DNA of 28,333 nt from NCBI RefSeq assembly GCF_943913695.1, contig NZ_CALTZE010000034.1, positions 1 to 28,333 of the forward strand. The letters are read 5' to 3'. The notes under the pieces were generated by a model that was given only the letters and a program-made list of their open reading frames with translations, made no database searches and had not been told where the DNA came from. Below are positions 6,575 to 12,552 of the stretch, piece after piece. Origin of the DNA: an uncultured Marmoricola sp. (GTDB lineage: Bacteria > Actinomycetota > Actinomycetes > Propionibacteriales > Nocardioidaceae). The translations under genes were made by a program, and so were the position numbers. Position 1 is the stretch's first letter; every line of letters begins with the position of its first letter.

Positions 6575-7372
6575 ATGAGCCTCATGAAGCGCATCAGCAC
6601 GGTCTTCCGGGCCAAGGCCAACTCCGCACTCGACAAGGCCGAGGACCCGCGCGAGACCCTCGACTACAGCTATCAGCGGCAGCTGGAGATGCTGACCAAG
6701 GTACGCCGCGGCGTGGCCGACGTCGCGACCAGCCGCAAGCGCGTCGAGCTGCAGATGAACCAGCTCCAGGGGCAGGCCGACAAGCTCACCGCGCAGGCCC
6801 AGAAGGCGATCGACGTGGGCCGCGAGGACCTCGCCCGGGAGGCCCTGACCCGCAAGTCCGGCCTCACCGGCCAGATCTCCGACCTGCAGGCACAGCACGC
6901 GCAGCTGCAGGGCGAGGAGGAGAAGCTCACGCTGGCGGCCCAGCGGCTGCAGGCCAAGGTCGAGTCGTTCCGCACCCGCAAGGAGACGATCAAGGCGACC
7001 TACACCGCCGCCGAGGCCCAGACCCGGATCAACGAGGCCTTCTCCGGGATCTCCGAGGAGATGGGCGACGTCGGCATGGCGATCCAGCGGGCGGAGGACA
7101 AGACCCAGCAGATGCAGGCGCGTGCCGGGGCCGTCGACGAGCTGATCGCCTCCGGCGCGCTCGACGACGCAAGCTCGCTCTCACGGGGCGACGACATCTC
7201 CCGCGAGCTCGAGGCGATGAGCAGCGGAGCCGACGTCGAGGCCGAGCTCGCCGCGCTCAAGGGCGGCGGCGCCAGCGCCACCCCCCAGATCGAGGCGACG
7301 CCGACGGCGCCGACGGAGACGACCGCCGCGCCCGACGAGGCGTCGGTCGAGCGTCCGGAGGAGCAGCGATGA
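6575..7372 (+). CDS. pspA: Phage shock protein A (PspA/IM30 family)
   Basis: A peripheral membrane coiled-coil protein that oligomerises on stressed inner leaflets and preserves membrane integrity. The 265-aa protein starts MSLMKRISTVFRAKANSALD, the short N-terminal amphipathic helix typical of the family. It continues as a nearly unbroken charged helix from about 25 to 215 (PRETLDYSYQRQLEML, then Gln/Lys/Glu-rich heptads). The tail from about 228 is Thr/Ala/Pro-rich and disordered, longer than in enterobacterial PspA. ATG 6575 is preferred because TAGGTT stands 6 nt upstream. Its stop overlaps the next start (ATGA), so PspA and PspAA are translationally coupled. No PspF-like activator or ClgR gene is in the window. 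Confidence 0.93.
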   Translation: MSLMKRISTVFRAKANSALDKAEDPRETLDYSYQRQLEMLTKVRRGVADVATSRKRVELQMNQLQGQADKLTAQAQKAIDVGREDLAREALTRKSGLTGQISDLQAQHAQLQGEEEKLTLAAQRLQAKVESFRTRKETIKATYTAAEAQTRINEAFSGISEEMGDVGMAIQRAEDKTQQMQARAGAVDELIASGALDDASSLSRGDDISRELEAMSSGADVEAELAALKGGGASATPQIEATPTAPTETTAAPDEASVERPEEQR

Positions 7373-7647
7373 TCGTGCGCATCCTGGGCGAGGGACAGCT
7401 CGAGGTGGCCGACGACCAGGTCGACGCGCTCAACGGGCTAGACGAGACGGTCGAGAAGGCCGTCGAGGCGGGCGACGAGGCCGCCTTCTCCGAGGCCCTC
7501 GCGAGCCTGCTCGCGCGGGTGCGCGAGGTCGGTCAGGGGGTCGGCGAGGACTTCCTGCACGACTCCGACCTCATCCTCCCCCCGGCCGACGCCACGCTCG
7601 AGGAGGTCCGGGCGCTGCTCGGCGACGACGGGCTCATCCCCGGCTAG
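7369..7647 (+). CDS. pspAA: PspA-associated protein PspAA
   Basis: A 92-aa acidic protein beginning MIVRILGEGQLEVADDQVDAL, with a helical middle (LDETVEKAVEAGDEAAFSEAL) and a conserved-looking tail (DLILPPADATLEEVRALL). Size, sequence style and strict coupling to pspA match the PspAA family described as a partner of PspA in actinobacteria and archaea. Its molecular role is not established; a regulatory or adaptor role in the envelope-stress response is inferred. Start and pspA stop share ATGA. A 91-bp gap follows before htpX. Confidence 0.85.
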   Translation: MIVRILGEGQLEVADDQVDALNGLDETVEKAVEAGDEAAFSEALASLLARVREVGQGVGEDFLHDSDLILPPADATLEEVRALLGDDGLIPG

Positions 7648-7676
7648 TCGCCGACCACCCCTCGACCGGGTGCGGA

Positions 7677-7693
7677 TTCTCACCGATTTCTCA
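7677..7693. promoter_or_regulatory. Direct repeat TTCTCA, 11-bp spacing, upstream of htpX
   Basis: TTCTCA occurs at 7677-7682 and again at 7688-7693, about one helical turn apart, in the pspAA-htpX gap. Two same-face half-sites suggest a regulator site. This is inference from spacing alone. Confidence 0.3.
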
Positions 7694-7703
7694 GCACCCG
7701 ACC

Positions 7704-7730
7704 GAAACAGACAGCGAGAGGCACGGCGTT
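7704..7730 (+). promoter_or_regulatory. Candidate ECF-sigma promoter of htpX
   Basis: GAAAC (7704-7708) and CGTT (7727-7730) are 18 nt apart, resembling the GGAAC/CGTT pattern of stress ECF sigma factors in actinobacteria. Transcription from it would start near the ATG at 7739. The -35 is imperfect. Confidence 0.3.
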
Positions 7731-7738
7731 CACCTGAC

Positions 7739-8638
7739 ATGGCACGCACCCGCTTCCAGTCCGACTCCGGACTGACCGCCCGCATGACGGCCACGATGTT
7801 CCTGCTCGGGGCACTCTTCGTGGCGATCGTCGTCGCCGTCGCGGCCTACAGCCCCGGTCTCGGTGTCATCGTCGGCCTGGCCGGCATCGGCATCGGCATC
7901 TTCCAGTGGTGGCGCTCCGACACCGTCGCGCTGCGCGCGATGCGCGCCCGGGTGGTGACCCCGGAGCAGGCGCCGGAGCTGCACGGCATGATCGACCGGC
8001 TCTGCGCGATGGCCGACATGCCCAAGCCCGTCGTCGCGATCTCCGACAGCCCCATCCCCAACGCCTTCGCGACCGGGCGCTCGCCGCAGCGCTCCGCGGT
8101 CTGCGTGACCACCGGGATCCTCCAGACGCTCAACGCCGAGGAGCTCGAGGGCGTGCTCGCCCACGAGCTCTCCCACGTCGCCCACCGCGACGTGCTCGTG
8201 ATGACGGCTGCGGCCTCGGCCGGCATCGTCGCCGGCATGACCCTGCAGGGTGCACAGTTCGGCGCGCTGGGCCGCAACCGCGACAGCGGTGGCGCCCCGG
8301 CCGTGCTGATCGCGATCCTGGTCAGCGTCGTCGTCTACGCCGTCAGCTTCATCGCGCTGCGGCTGCTCTCGCGCTACCGCGAGCTCTGCGCCGACCGGTC
8401 CGGCGCCTACCTGACCCAGAAGCCCGGGGCGCTGGCCTCGGCGCTGCAGAAGATCAGCGGCCAGATGAACGCCGTGCCCGAGCGCGACCTGCGCGCCTCG
8501 CAGTCGATGAACGCCTTCTTCATCGCCCCCGCGATCAAGGGCACCTCGCTCAGCACGCTCACCTCGACGCACCCGTCGCTGGAGCAGCGGCTCGACCAGC
8601 TGGCCAAGATCCAGGCCGAGCTCGGCAAGGCCTACTGA
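7739..8638 (+). CDS. htpX: HtpX-family membrane zinc metalloprotease (M48B)
   Basis: A membrane-embedded protease that degrades damaged or misfolded membrane proteins. The 299-aa protein has two N-terminal hydrophobic segments (about 18-36 and 40-56), the zinc site HELSH at 142-146, the probable third ligand E215 in RELCADRSG, and two further hydrophobic segments around 150-170 and 188-209. The length matches the family. I use ATG 7739 rather than an upstream GTG because the protein conservation begins there (MARTRFQSDSGLTARM). It sits between pspAA and pspAB, a grouping that supports a joint membrane-quality-control role. The following gene starts directly after this stop codon. Confidence 0.93.
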   Translation: MARTRFQSDSGLTARMTATMFLLGALFVAIVVAVAAYSPGLGVIVGLAGIGIGIFQWWRSDTVALRAMRARVVTPEQAPELHGMIDRLCAMADMPKPVVAISDSPIPNAFATGRSPQRSAVCVTTGILQTLNAEELEGVLAHELSHVAHRDVLVMTAAASAGIVAGMTLQGAQFGALGRNRDSGGAPAVLIAILVSVVVYAVSFIALRLLSRYRELCADRSGAYLTQKPGALASALQKISGQMNAVPERDLRASQSMNAFFIAPAIKGTSLSTLTSTHPSLEQRLDQLAKIQAELGKAY

Positions 8639-9205
8639 GTGGGTCTCTGGGATGCCCTGCGCGGGCGTACGACGCCCAAGGCGGCGACGCTCGACGCGCT
8701 CTTCGGCGTACCCTCCGCCGCGCTCAACCTGGAGGCGGCGCTCGGGCTGCACCCGACCGGCTCGGGCTCGGTCTGCTTCCGCGCCGCCGAGGGCCAGGCC
8801 TCCCGGCTGGGCCAGGAGGAGGCGACCGACCTCGTCGGCGAGGCCGGCGGCGCCACGACCCGCACCACGGTCGACGACTACGGCTACACCTGGATGACGG
8901 TCATGACCGACCCGCCCGACACCGCAGAGCTCGTCACCCAGCTGCACGCCGTCAACTCCGCGCTCGAGGCGCAGGGCTTCTCCAGCAGCCTGCTCTGCTC
9001 GACGATCTCCTTCCGTGACGACGCCGGCACCCTGGCGCACCTCGTCTACCTCTACAAGCAGGGCACCTTCTACCCCTTCGTGCCCACCGGACCGGCCTCG
9101 CGCGACACGCTGCGCGAGCGGCAGGTGCGCGACGCGGTGGGGGCCGACCTGCCCTTCGAGCCCGACCCCAGCCGGTGGATGCCGGTCTACGGCCTGCCCG
9201 TCTGA
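8639..9205 (+). CDS. pspAB: PspA-associated protein PspAB
   Basis: A 188-aa soluble protein with the N-terminus VGLWDALRGRTTPKAATLDALFG and the pattern GSVCFRAAEG (about residues 43-52), DYGYTWMTV, LVTQLHAVNSALE, LLCSTISF and YLYKQGTFYPFVP. These match my recollection of the PspAB family, which accompanies PspA and HtpX in actinobacteria. Function is not known; I see no catalytic site. The GTG start follows the htpX stop with no gap, so translation is coupled. The final Val codon and stop lie inside the first copy of a 15-bp tandem repeat that extends into the intergenic region. Confidence 0.83.
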   Translation: MGLWDALRGRTTPKAATLDALFGVPSAALNLEAALGLHPTGSGSVCFRAAEGQASRLGQEEATDLVGEAGGATTRTTVDDYGYTWMTVMTDPPDTAELVTQLHAVNSALEAQGFSSSLLCSTISFRDDAGTLAHLVYLYKQGTFYPFVPTGPASRDTLRERQVRDAVGADLPFEPDPSRWMPVYGLPV

Positions 9206-9260
9206 GGCGACCCCCGTCTGAGGCGATCCCGTCCGAGGCGACACCGTCCGAGGCGACACC
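9200..9260. repeat. 15-bp tandem repeat spanning the pspAB stop
   Basis: Four copies of a unit like gtctgaggcgaccc/gtccgaggcgacacc start at 9200, 9216, 9231 and 9246 (periods 16, 15, 15). The first copy contains the pspAB stop codon TGA; later copies read TGA or CGA. It looks like local duplication of the gene's 3' end. Confidence 0.8.
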
Positions 9261-9262
9261 GC

Positions 9263-9283
9263 CCGACCCGACACTAGGGTCGG
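9263..9283. promoter_or_regulatory. Inverted repeat over the glycerate kinase -10 box
   Basis: CCGACCC and GGGTCGG are perfect inverse complements around a 7-nt spacer. The right arm covers most of the TAGGGT -10 hexamer (9275-9280), which is 6 nt before ATG 9287. It could be a repressor operator, or a terminator hairpin for the psp module. Confidence 0.45.
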
Positions 9284-9286
9284 CGC

Positions 9287-10387
9287 ATGCGCGTGGTCAT
9301 CGCTCCCGACAAGTTCGCCGGCACCTTGAGCGCGGTGGAGGCAGCCTCCGCGATCGCCCGCGGATGGAGCCGCCAGGCCCCCGACGACGAGCTGGTGCAG
9401 GTGCCGATGTCCGACGGCGGCCCCGGCTTCCTCGACGTGCTCCACGCCGCCCTGGAGGGCGAGCTGCACGCCGTCACCGTGCCCGACCCCTACGGCAAGC
9501 CCGTCCCGGCCGCCGTGCTGCGCGTGGGCGACACGGCGTACGTCGAGAGCGCGCAGGCGGTCGGCCTCCACCTCACCGAGCCCGACCAGCGCGACGCCGA
9601 GCGCGCTACGACGCTCGGGCTGGGGGAGCTGCTGCGCGCCGCCCTGGAGACCTCGCCGGCCCGCCTGGTGATCGGGCTCGGCGGCTCGGCGACCAACGAC
9701 GCCGGCGCCGGCATGCTGGCCGCGCTCGGAGCCACCGCGGGCCGCGGCTCGCTCGTCGACGGCCCCGCCGGGCTGTCGGAGGTGGCCGACGTCGACCTCG
9801 AGCCCGCGCGCCGGGCCGTGGGCGATATCGAGGTCGTCGTCGCCTCCGACGTCGACAACCCGCTGCTCGGGATCCACGGCGCCACCAAGATCTTCGGGCC
9901 GCAGAAGGGCCTGCCCGATGAGCGCCTGGTCACCGTCGACGGCTGGCTCCAGGTCTTCGCGGCGGCCACCGACCGCAAGCTCGCCAGCAAGGTCGGCACG
10001 GGGGCCGGCGCCGCAGGCGGGCTGGGCTTCGCCCTGCTGCTGCTCGGCGGCCGGCGGGTCAGCGGGCTCGACGTGGTCGCCTCGGCCGTCGGTCTCTCCG
10101 GCCTGCTCGACGGGGCCGGACTGGCCCTGACCGGCGAAGGCGCCTTCGACTTCTCCTCGCGGGCCGGCAAGGTGCCCTACGGTGTGGCGCAGCTGGCCGC
10201 CGACCACCTGGTGCCGTGCGTCGCGCTGGCGGGGCAGGTGCTGGTCGGCTCGCGTGAGATGCGCGCCCTCGGGGTGGAGTCGGCGTACTCACTGGTCGAC
10301 CTGGTCGGCGAGGAGCGCGCGATGGCCGCGCCCGCGGAGGCGTTGGAGCAGCTGGCCGAGCGCACGGCGCGCACCTGGTCTCACTGA
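9287..10387 (+). CDS. Glycerate kinase (GlxK/GarK family)
   Basis: Phosphorylates D-glycerate, feeding glyoxylate- or serine-derived carbon into glycolysis. The 366-aa protein carries the family motifs in order: APDKFAGTLSA (6-16), MSDGGPG (41-47), GLGGSATNDAGAGML (about 127-141), GTGAGAAGGLGFAL, and LTGEGAFDFSS. The second motif normally reads DGGEG, and here the Glu is Pro, a difference at a usually conserved site. ATG 9287 follows a TAGGGT -10 by 6 nt, so translation is probably leaderless. It is upstream of erpA on the same strand, with 98 bp between. Whether it makes 2- or 3-phosphoglycerate is not decidable here. Confidence 0.88.
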   Translation: MRVVIAPDKFAGTLSAVEAASAIARGWSRQAPDDELVQVPMSDGGPGFLDVLHAALEGELHAVTVPDPYGKPVPAAVLRVGDTAYVESAQAVGLHLTEPDQRDAERATTLGLGELLRAALETSPARLVIGLGGSATNDAGAGMLAALGATAGRGSLVDGPAGLSEVADVDLEPARRAVGDIEVVVASDVDNPLLGIHGATKIFGPQKGLPDERLVTVDGWLQVFAAATDRKLASKVGTGAGAAGGLGFALLLLGGRRVSGLDVVASAVGLSGLLDGAGLALTGEGAFDFSSRAGKVPYGVAQLAADHLVPCVALAGQVLVGSREMRALGVESAYSLVDLVGEERAMAAPAEALEQLAERTARTWSH

Positions 10388-10406
10388 ACGAGGTGCGGGG
10401 CCGGGG

Positions 10407-10432
10407 GGAATACCGGGCCGTGTGACACCATT
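10407..10432 (+). promoter_or_regulatory. Weak SigR/SigH-like motif upstream of erpA
   Basis: GGAAT at 10407-10411 is followed after 18 nt by ATT where the redox-stress sigma factor consensus has GTT. The -35 half is good, the -10 half imperfect. Noted because Fe-S carriers are plausible oxidative-stress targets. Confidence 0.2.
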
Positions 10433-10485
10433 GAGTCAGACGCCGAGGCCCCACCGGGCCGACCCCGAGCAGCACTGGAGCGAGC

Positions 10486-10848
10486 ATGACCGAGCAGGTC
10501 GAGACCACCCGCGAGCACCGCACCGACGGCATCAACATCACGGAGGCCGCCACCGGCAAGGTCTCCAGCCTGCTGAGCCAAGAGGGTCGTGACGACCTGC
10601 AGCTGCGCATCGCCGTGCAGCCCGGCGGCTGCTCGGGTCTGCGCTACCAGCTCTTCTTCGACGAGCGCCACCTCGACGGTGACGTCGTCACCGACTTCGA
10701 CGGCGTGGCCGTCGTGGTCGACCGCATGAGCGTGCCCTACCTCAGCGGCGCCACCATCGACTTCGTCGACTCGATCGAGAAGCAGGGCTTCACGATCGAC
10801 AACCCCAACGCCTCCGGCTCCTGCGCCTGCGGCGACAGCTTCCACTGA
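10486..10848 (+). CDS. erpA: A-type iron-sulfur cluster carrier (ErpA/HesB family)
   Basis: Receives Fe-S clusters from the assembly scaffold and delivers them to apoproteins. The 120-aa protein has the three conserved cysteines of the family, C49 (QPGGCSGLRY) and C113 plus C115 (GSCACGDSF), and the typical FVDSIEKQGFTIDNPNA segment before the last pair. ATG 10486 has GGAG about 7 nt upstream. A carrier of this type in the neighbourhood of respiratory genes fits the need of the Rieske protein encoded further on, although direct delivery is inference. It corresponds by position to M. tuberculosis Rv2204c. The downstream gap holds a repeat array in place of a further gene. Confidence 0.92.
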   Translation: MTEQVETTREHRTDGINITEAATGKVSSLLSQEGRDDLQLRIAVQPGGCSGLRYQLFFDERHLDGDVVTDFDGVAVVVDRMSVPYLSGATIDFVDSIEKQGFTIDNPNASGSCACGDSFH

Positions 10849-11105
10849 GGCGAGCCGAAAGCCGAGCCTGCGAGGCTTCGTCGCTCGGCGAAGGTCGAGG
10901 CGCGAGCCGGCCAGGCCCGACGCAGGAGGGGCTGACCGGGCAGTCACGAGACCCGGTGGGACGAAAGGCCGGCTGTCGGGTCGCCGGGGGTTTCGAGGCT
11001 CGCTGCGCTCGCACCTCCACCACCGGCGCCGGGCGCTCGCGCCTCAACCACGGACGCACCGCGCTGGCACCTCCACCACCGCGCGGGCCAGGGGCCGGAT
11101 GAGCC
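10849..11105. other. Convergent gap with degenerate repeats
   Basis: These 257 bp separate erpA from the convergent small gene at 11106. I see no gene. The left part (10857-10890) is self-complementary and GC-rich (GCCGAG at 10861 against CTCGGC at 10884). The right part is a 28-bp repeat array. A role in ending both transcripts is likely from position. Confidence 0.6.
11007..11090. repeat. 28-bp degenerate tandem repeat (3 units)
   Basis: Units begin at 11007, 11035 and 11063. Each opens with a version of gctcgcacctccaccacc (copy 2 has gcctcaaccac, copy 3 gctggcacctcc). The gctcgcacctc core also appears at the edge of the 5.4-kb and 17.0-kb repeat regions, suggesting related families. Confidence 0.65.
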
Positions 11106-11342
11106 CTAGTCGAGGTGCAGGTGCAGGCGCGAGGCCAGGTGGGCGGCGGCGTCGCTGACCGTGATCTCGGTCTTGCTCTTGCCGCGCACGTCGGCGGCGT
11201 AGTCGAGCCGGGGGGCGCGGGCGGAGACCGCGAGCTCGTCGCGTTGGCGCGGCAGGTCGACATGGGCCGCGCAGGCGGCGCAGTCGTGGCTCATCTGGCG
11301 TGAGGTGTCGAGGTCGTCGTAGGCACGCCGCTGGTAGGTCAT
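11106..11342 (-). CDS. Small CxxC protein of unknown function
   Basis: A 78-aa hydrophilic protein. Residues 19-27 read HDCAACAAH, a CxxC pair flanked by histidines that could bind a metal or form a disulfide; the CxxC is not followed directly by His, so it is not a c-type haem site. The rest is charged, with the end DAAAHLASRLHLHLD possibly helical. The ATG at 11342 is supported by a TAGCGT -10 box (11355-11350) exactly 7 nt upstream. It is divergent from adoK, and the two share a control region with two inverted repeats. I do not recognise a family. Confidence 0.6.
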   Translation of the reverse strand: MTYQRRAYDDLDTSRQMSHDCAACAAHVDLPRQRDELAVSARAPRLDYAADVRGKSKTEITVSDAAAHLASRLHLHLD

Positions 11343-11349
11343 GGATCCG

Positions 11350-11355
11350 ACGCTA
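11350..11355 (-). promoter_or_regulatory. -10 box of the small CxxC gene (leaderless)
   Basis: On the minus strand TAGCGT is followed by 7 nt and ATG 11342. It supports both the gene and its start. Confidence 0.5.
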
Positions 11356-11359
11356 GGGG

Positions 11360-11373
11360 CTACCGAGAGGTAG
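11360..11373. promoter_or_regulatory. Operator-like dyad 1 (CTACC-N4-GGTAG)
   Basis: CTACC GAGA GGTAG is a perfect inverted repeat just upstream of the -10 of the small CxxC gene. Its centre is 22 bp from that of dyad 2, two helical turns, so both face the same side of the helix. Confidence 0.55.
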
Positions 11374-11379
11374 GGGCAG

Positions 11380-11397
11380 CACTACCGCTGGGTAGTG
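11380..11397. promoter_or_regulatory. Operator-like dyad 2 (CACTACC-N4-GGTAGTG)
   Basis: CACTACC GCTG GGTAGTG is a perfect 7-bp inverted repeat with the same CTACC-N4-GGTAG core as dyad 1. It overlaps the adoK -10 box (TAGTGT, 11393-11398), a position suited to repression. The regulator is unknown. Confidence 0.6.
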
Positions 11398-11398
11398 T
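11393..11398 (+). promoter_or_regulatory. -10 box of adoK
   Basis: TAGTGT would give a transcript with a leader of about 30 nt, enough to include the GGGAG ribosome site at 11425-11429. It lies under the right arm of dyad 2. Confidence 0.45.
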
Positions 11399-11434
11399 GC
11401 CCACGTCCTCGGTCCCCGCCCTCCGGGAGTCACG

Positions 11435-12475
11435 TTGTCCCTGTTCATCGCCGGCTCCATCGCCACCGACCACCTGATGAGCTTCGGCGGCAGGTTCGCC
11501 GACTCCCTGGTCGTCGACCAGCTCGACAAGCTCTCGGTCTCCTTCCTCGTCGAGGACCTCGAGATCCGCCGCGGAGGCTGTGCGGGCAACATCAGCTTCG
11601 GCCTCGCCGCCCTGGGGCTGCGGCCGGTCCTGGTGGGCGCCGCCGGGGAGGACTTCGCCGACTACCGCTCCTGGCTGGAGCGCCACGGGGTCGACTGCGA
11701 CTCGGTGCGCATCTCCACCGAGCGCCACACCGCGCGCTTCGTGTGCACCACCGACACGACGATGGCGCAGTTCGCCAGCTTCTACCCCGGCGCGATGAGC
11801 GAGGCCCGGCTGCTCGAGCTGGCGCCCATCGCCGCGCGGGTGGGGGAGCCGACCTACGTGCTGGTCGGGCCCGACGATCCGGAGGGGATGCTGCGCCACA
11901 CCGCGGAGTGCCGCCAGCGCGGCTATGCCTTCGTGGCCGACCCGAGCCAGCAGCTCGCGTTCGGCGAGGGCGCGATGATCCGCGACCTCATCGGCGGGGC
12001 GTCCTACCTGTTCAGCAACGAGTACGAGTCGCACCTGATCCAGACCAAGACCGGGTGGTCGGCCGACGAGGTGCTCGACCGGGTCGGCACCCAGGTCGTC
12101 ACCCTCGGCAAGGACGGCGTCCGGGTGGTCTCGCGCACCGCCGAGACCGTCGAGGTGCCGGCCGTGCCCGGCGTGGTCGCGGTCGAGCCGACCGGCGTCG
12201 GCGACGCCTTCCGCGCGGGCTTCCTTGCCGCGCTGCAGTGGGCGCTGTCGCACGAGCGCGCCGCGCAGGTGGGCTGCACCCTCGCGGCCTACGTCGTGGA
12301 GCGCGTGGGCACCCAGGAGTACTCCTTCACCCACGGCGAGTTCCTCGCCCGGCTCGAGGCGGCGTACGGCGCCTCGGCCGCCGCCGACGTGGCCCCGCAC
12401 CTCGGGGACGAGGAGGCCGGGTCGGCCAGCGTGGCGCACCGAGAGGCCGGGCACGTATCGGGCACTGGTCAGTAG
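11435..12475 (+). CDS. adoK: Adenosine kinase (PfkB/ribokinase family)
   Basis: Phosphorylates adenosine to AMP in purine salvage. The 346-aa protein closely follows the M. tuberculosis AdoK (Rv2202c) pattern as I remember it: GSIATDHLM at 7-15, RGGCAGNISF near 46-55, HTARFVCTTD, ASFYPGAMSEAR, ADPSQQLA and the PfkB C-terminal signature EPTGVGDAFRAGF with catalytic D257. The classic DTxGAGD is EPTGVGD here, as in that subfamily. The start is TTG at 11435, with GGGAG 5 nt upstream; no ATG or GTG fits the conserved N-terminus. The last ~25 residues are non-conserved. It lies directly upstream of the cta operon. Confidence 0.9.
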   Translation: MSLFIAGSIATDHLMSFGGRFADSLVVDQLDKLSVSFLVEDLEIRRGGCAGNISFGLAALGLRPVLVGAAGEDFADYRSWLERHGVDCDSVRISTERHTARFVCTTDTTMAQFASFYPGAMSEARLLELAPIAARVGEPTYVLVGPDDPEGMLRHTAECRQRGYAFVADPSQQLAFGEGAMIRDLIGGASYLFSNEYESHLIQTKTGWSADEVLDRVGTQVVTLGKDGVRVVSRTAETVEVPAVPGVVAVEPTGVGDAFRAGFLAALQWALSHERAAQVGCTLAAYVVERVGTQEYSFTHGEFLARLEAAYGASAAADVAPHLGDEEAGSASVAHREAGHVSGTGQ

Positions 12476-12481
12476 TAGGGT
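12476..12481 (+). promoter_or_regulatory. Candidate -10 box of the ctaCDF operon
   Basis: TAGGGT begins immediately after the adoK stop codon and would give a leader of about 65 nt before ctaC. No clear -35. Readthrough from adoK is an alternative. Confidence 0.3.
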
Positions 12482-12552
12482 TCCGACTGTCCGTCGTCGG
12501 TCACCCAGCCCGTCCGCACGAGGTCTGGGTCCCACGCAGAAAGGCTCTGTTG

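Noticed and set aside
7730..10207. 825-codon minus-strand open frame across htpX, pspAB and glycerate kinase
   Set aside because: Antisense shadow of three well-supported plus-strand genes, with no recognisable domain.
11106..11342. c-type cytochrome reading of the CxxC protein
   Set aside because: The motif is CAACAAH, without His directly after the second Cys, and there is no signal peptide.
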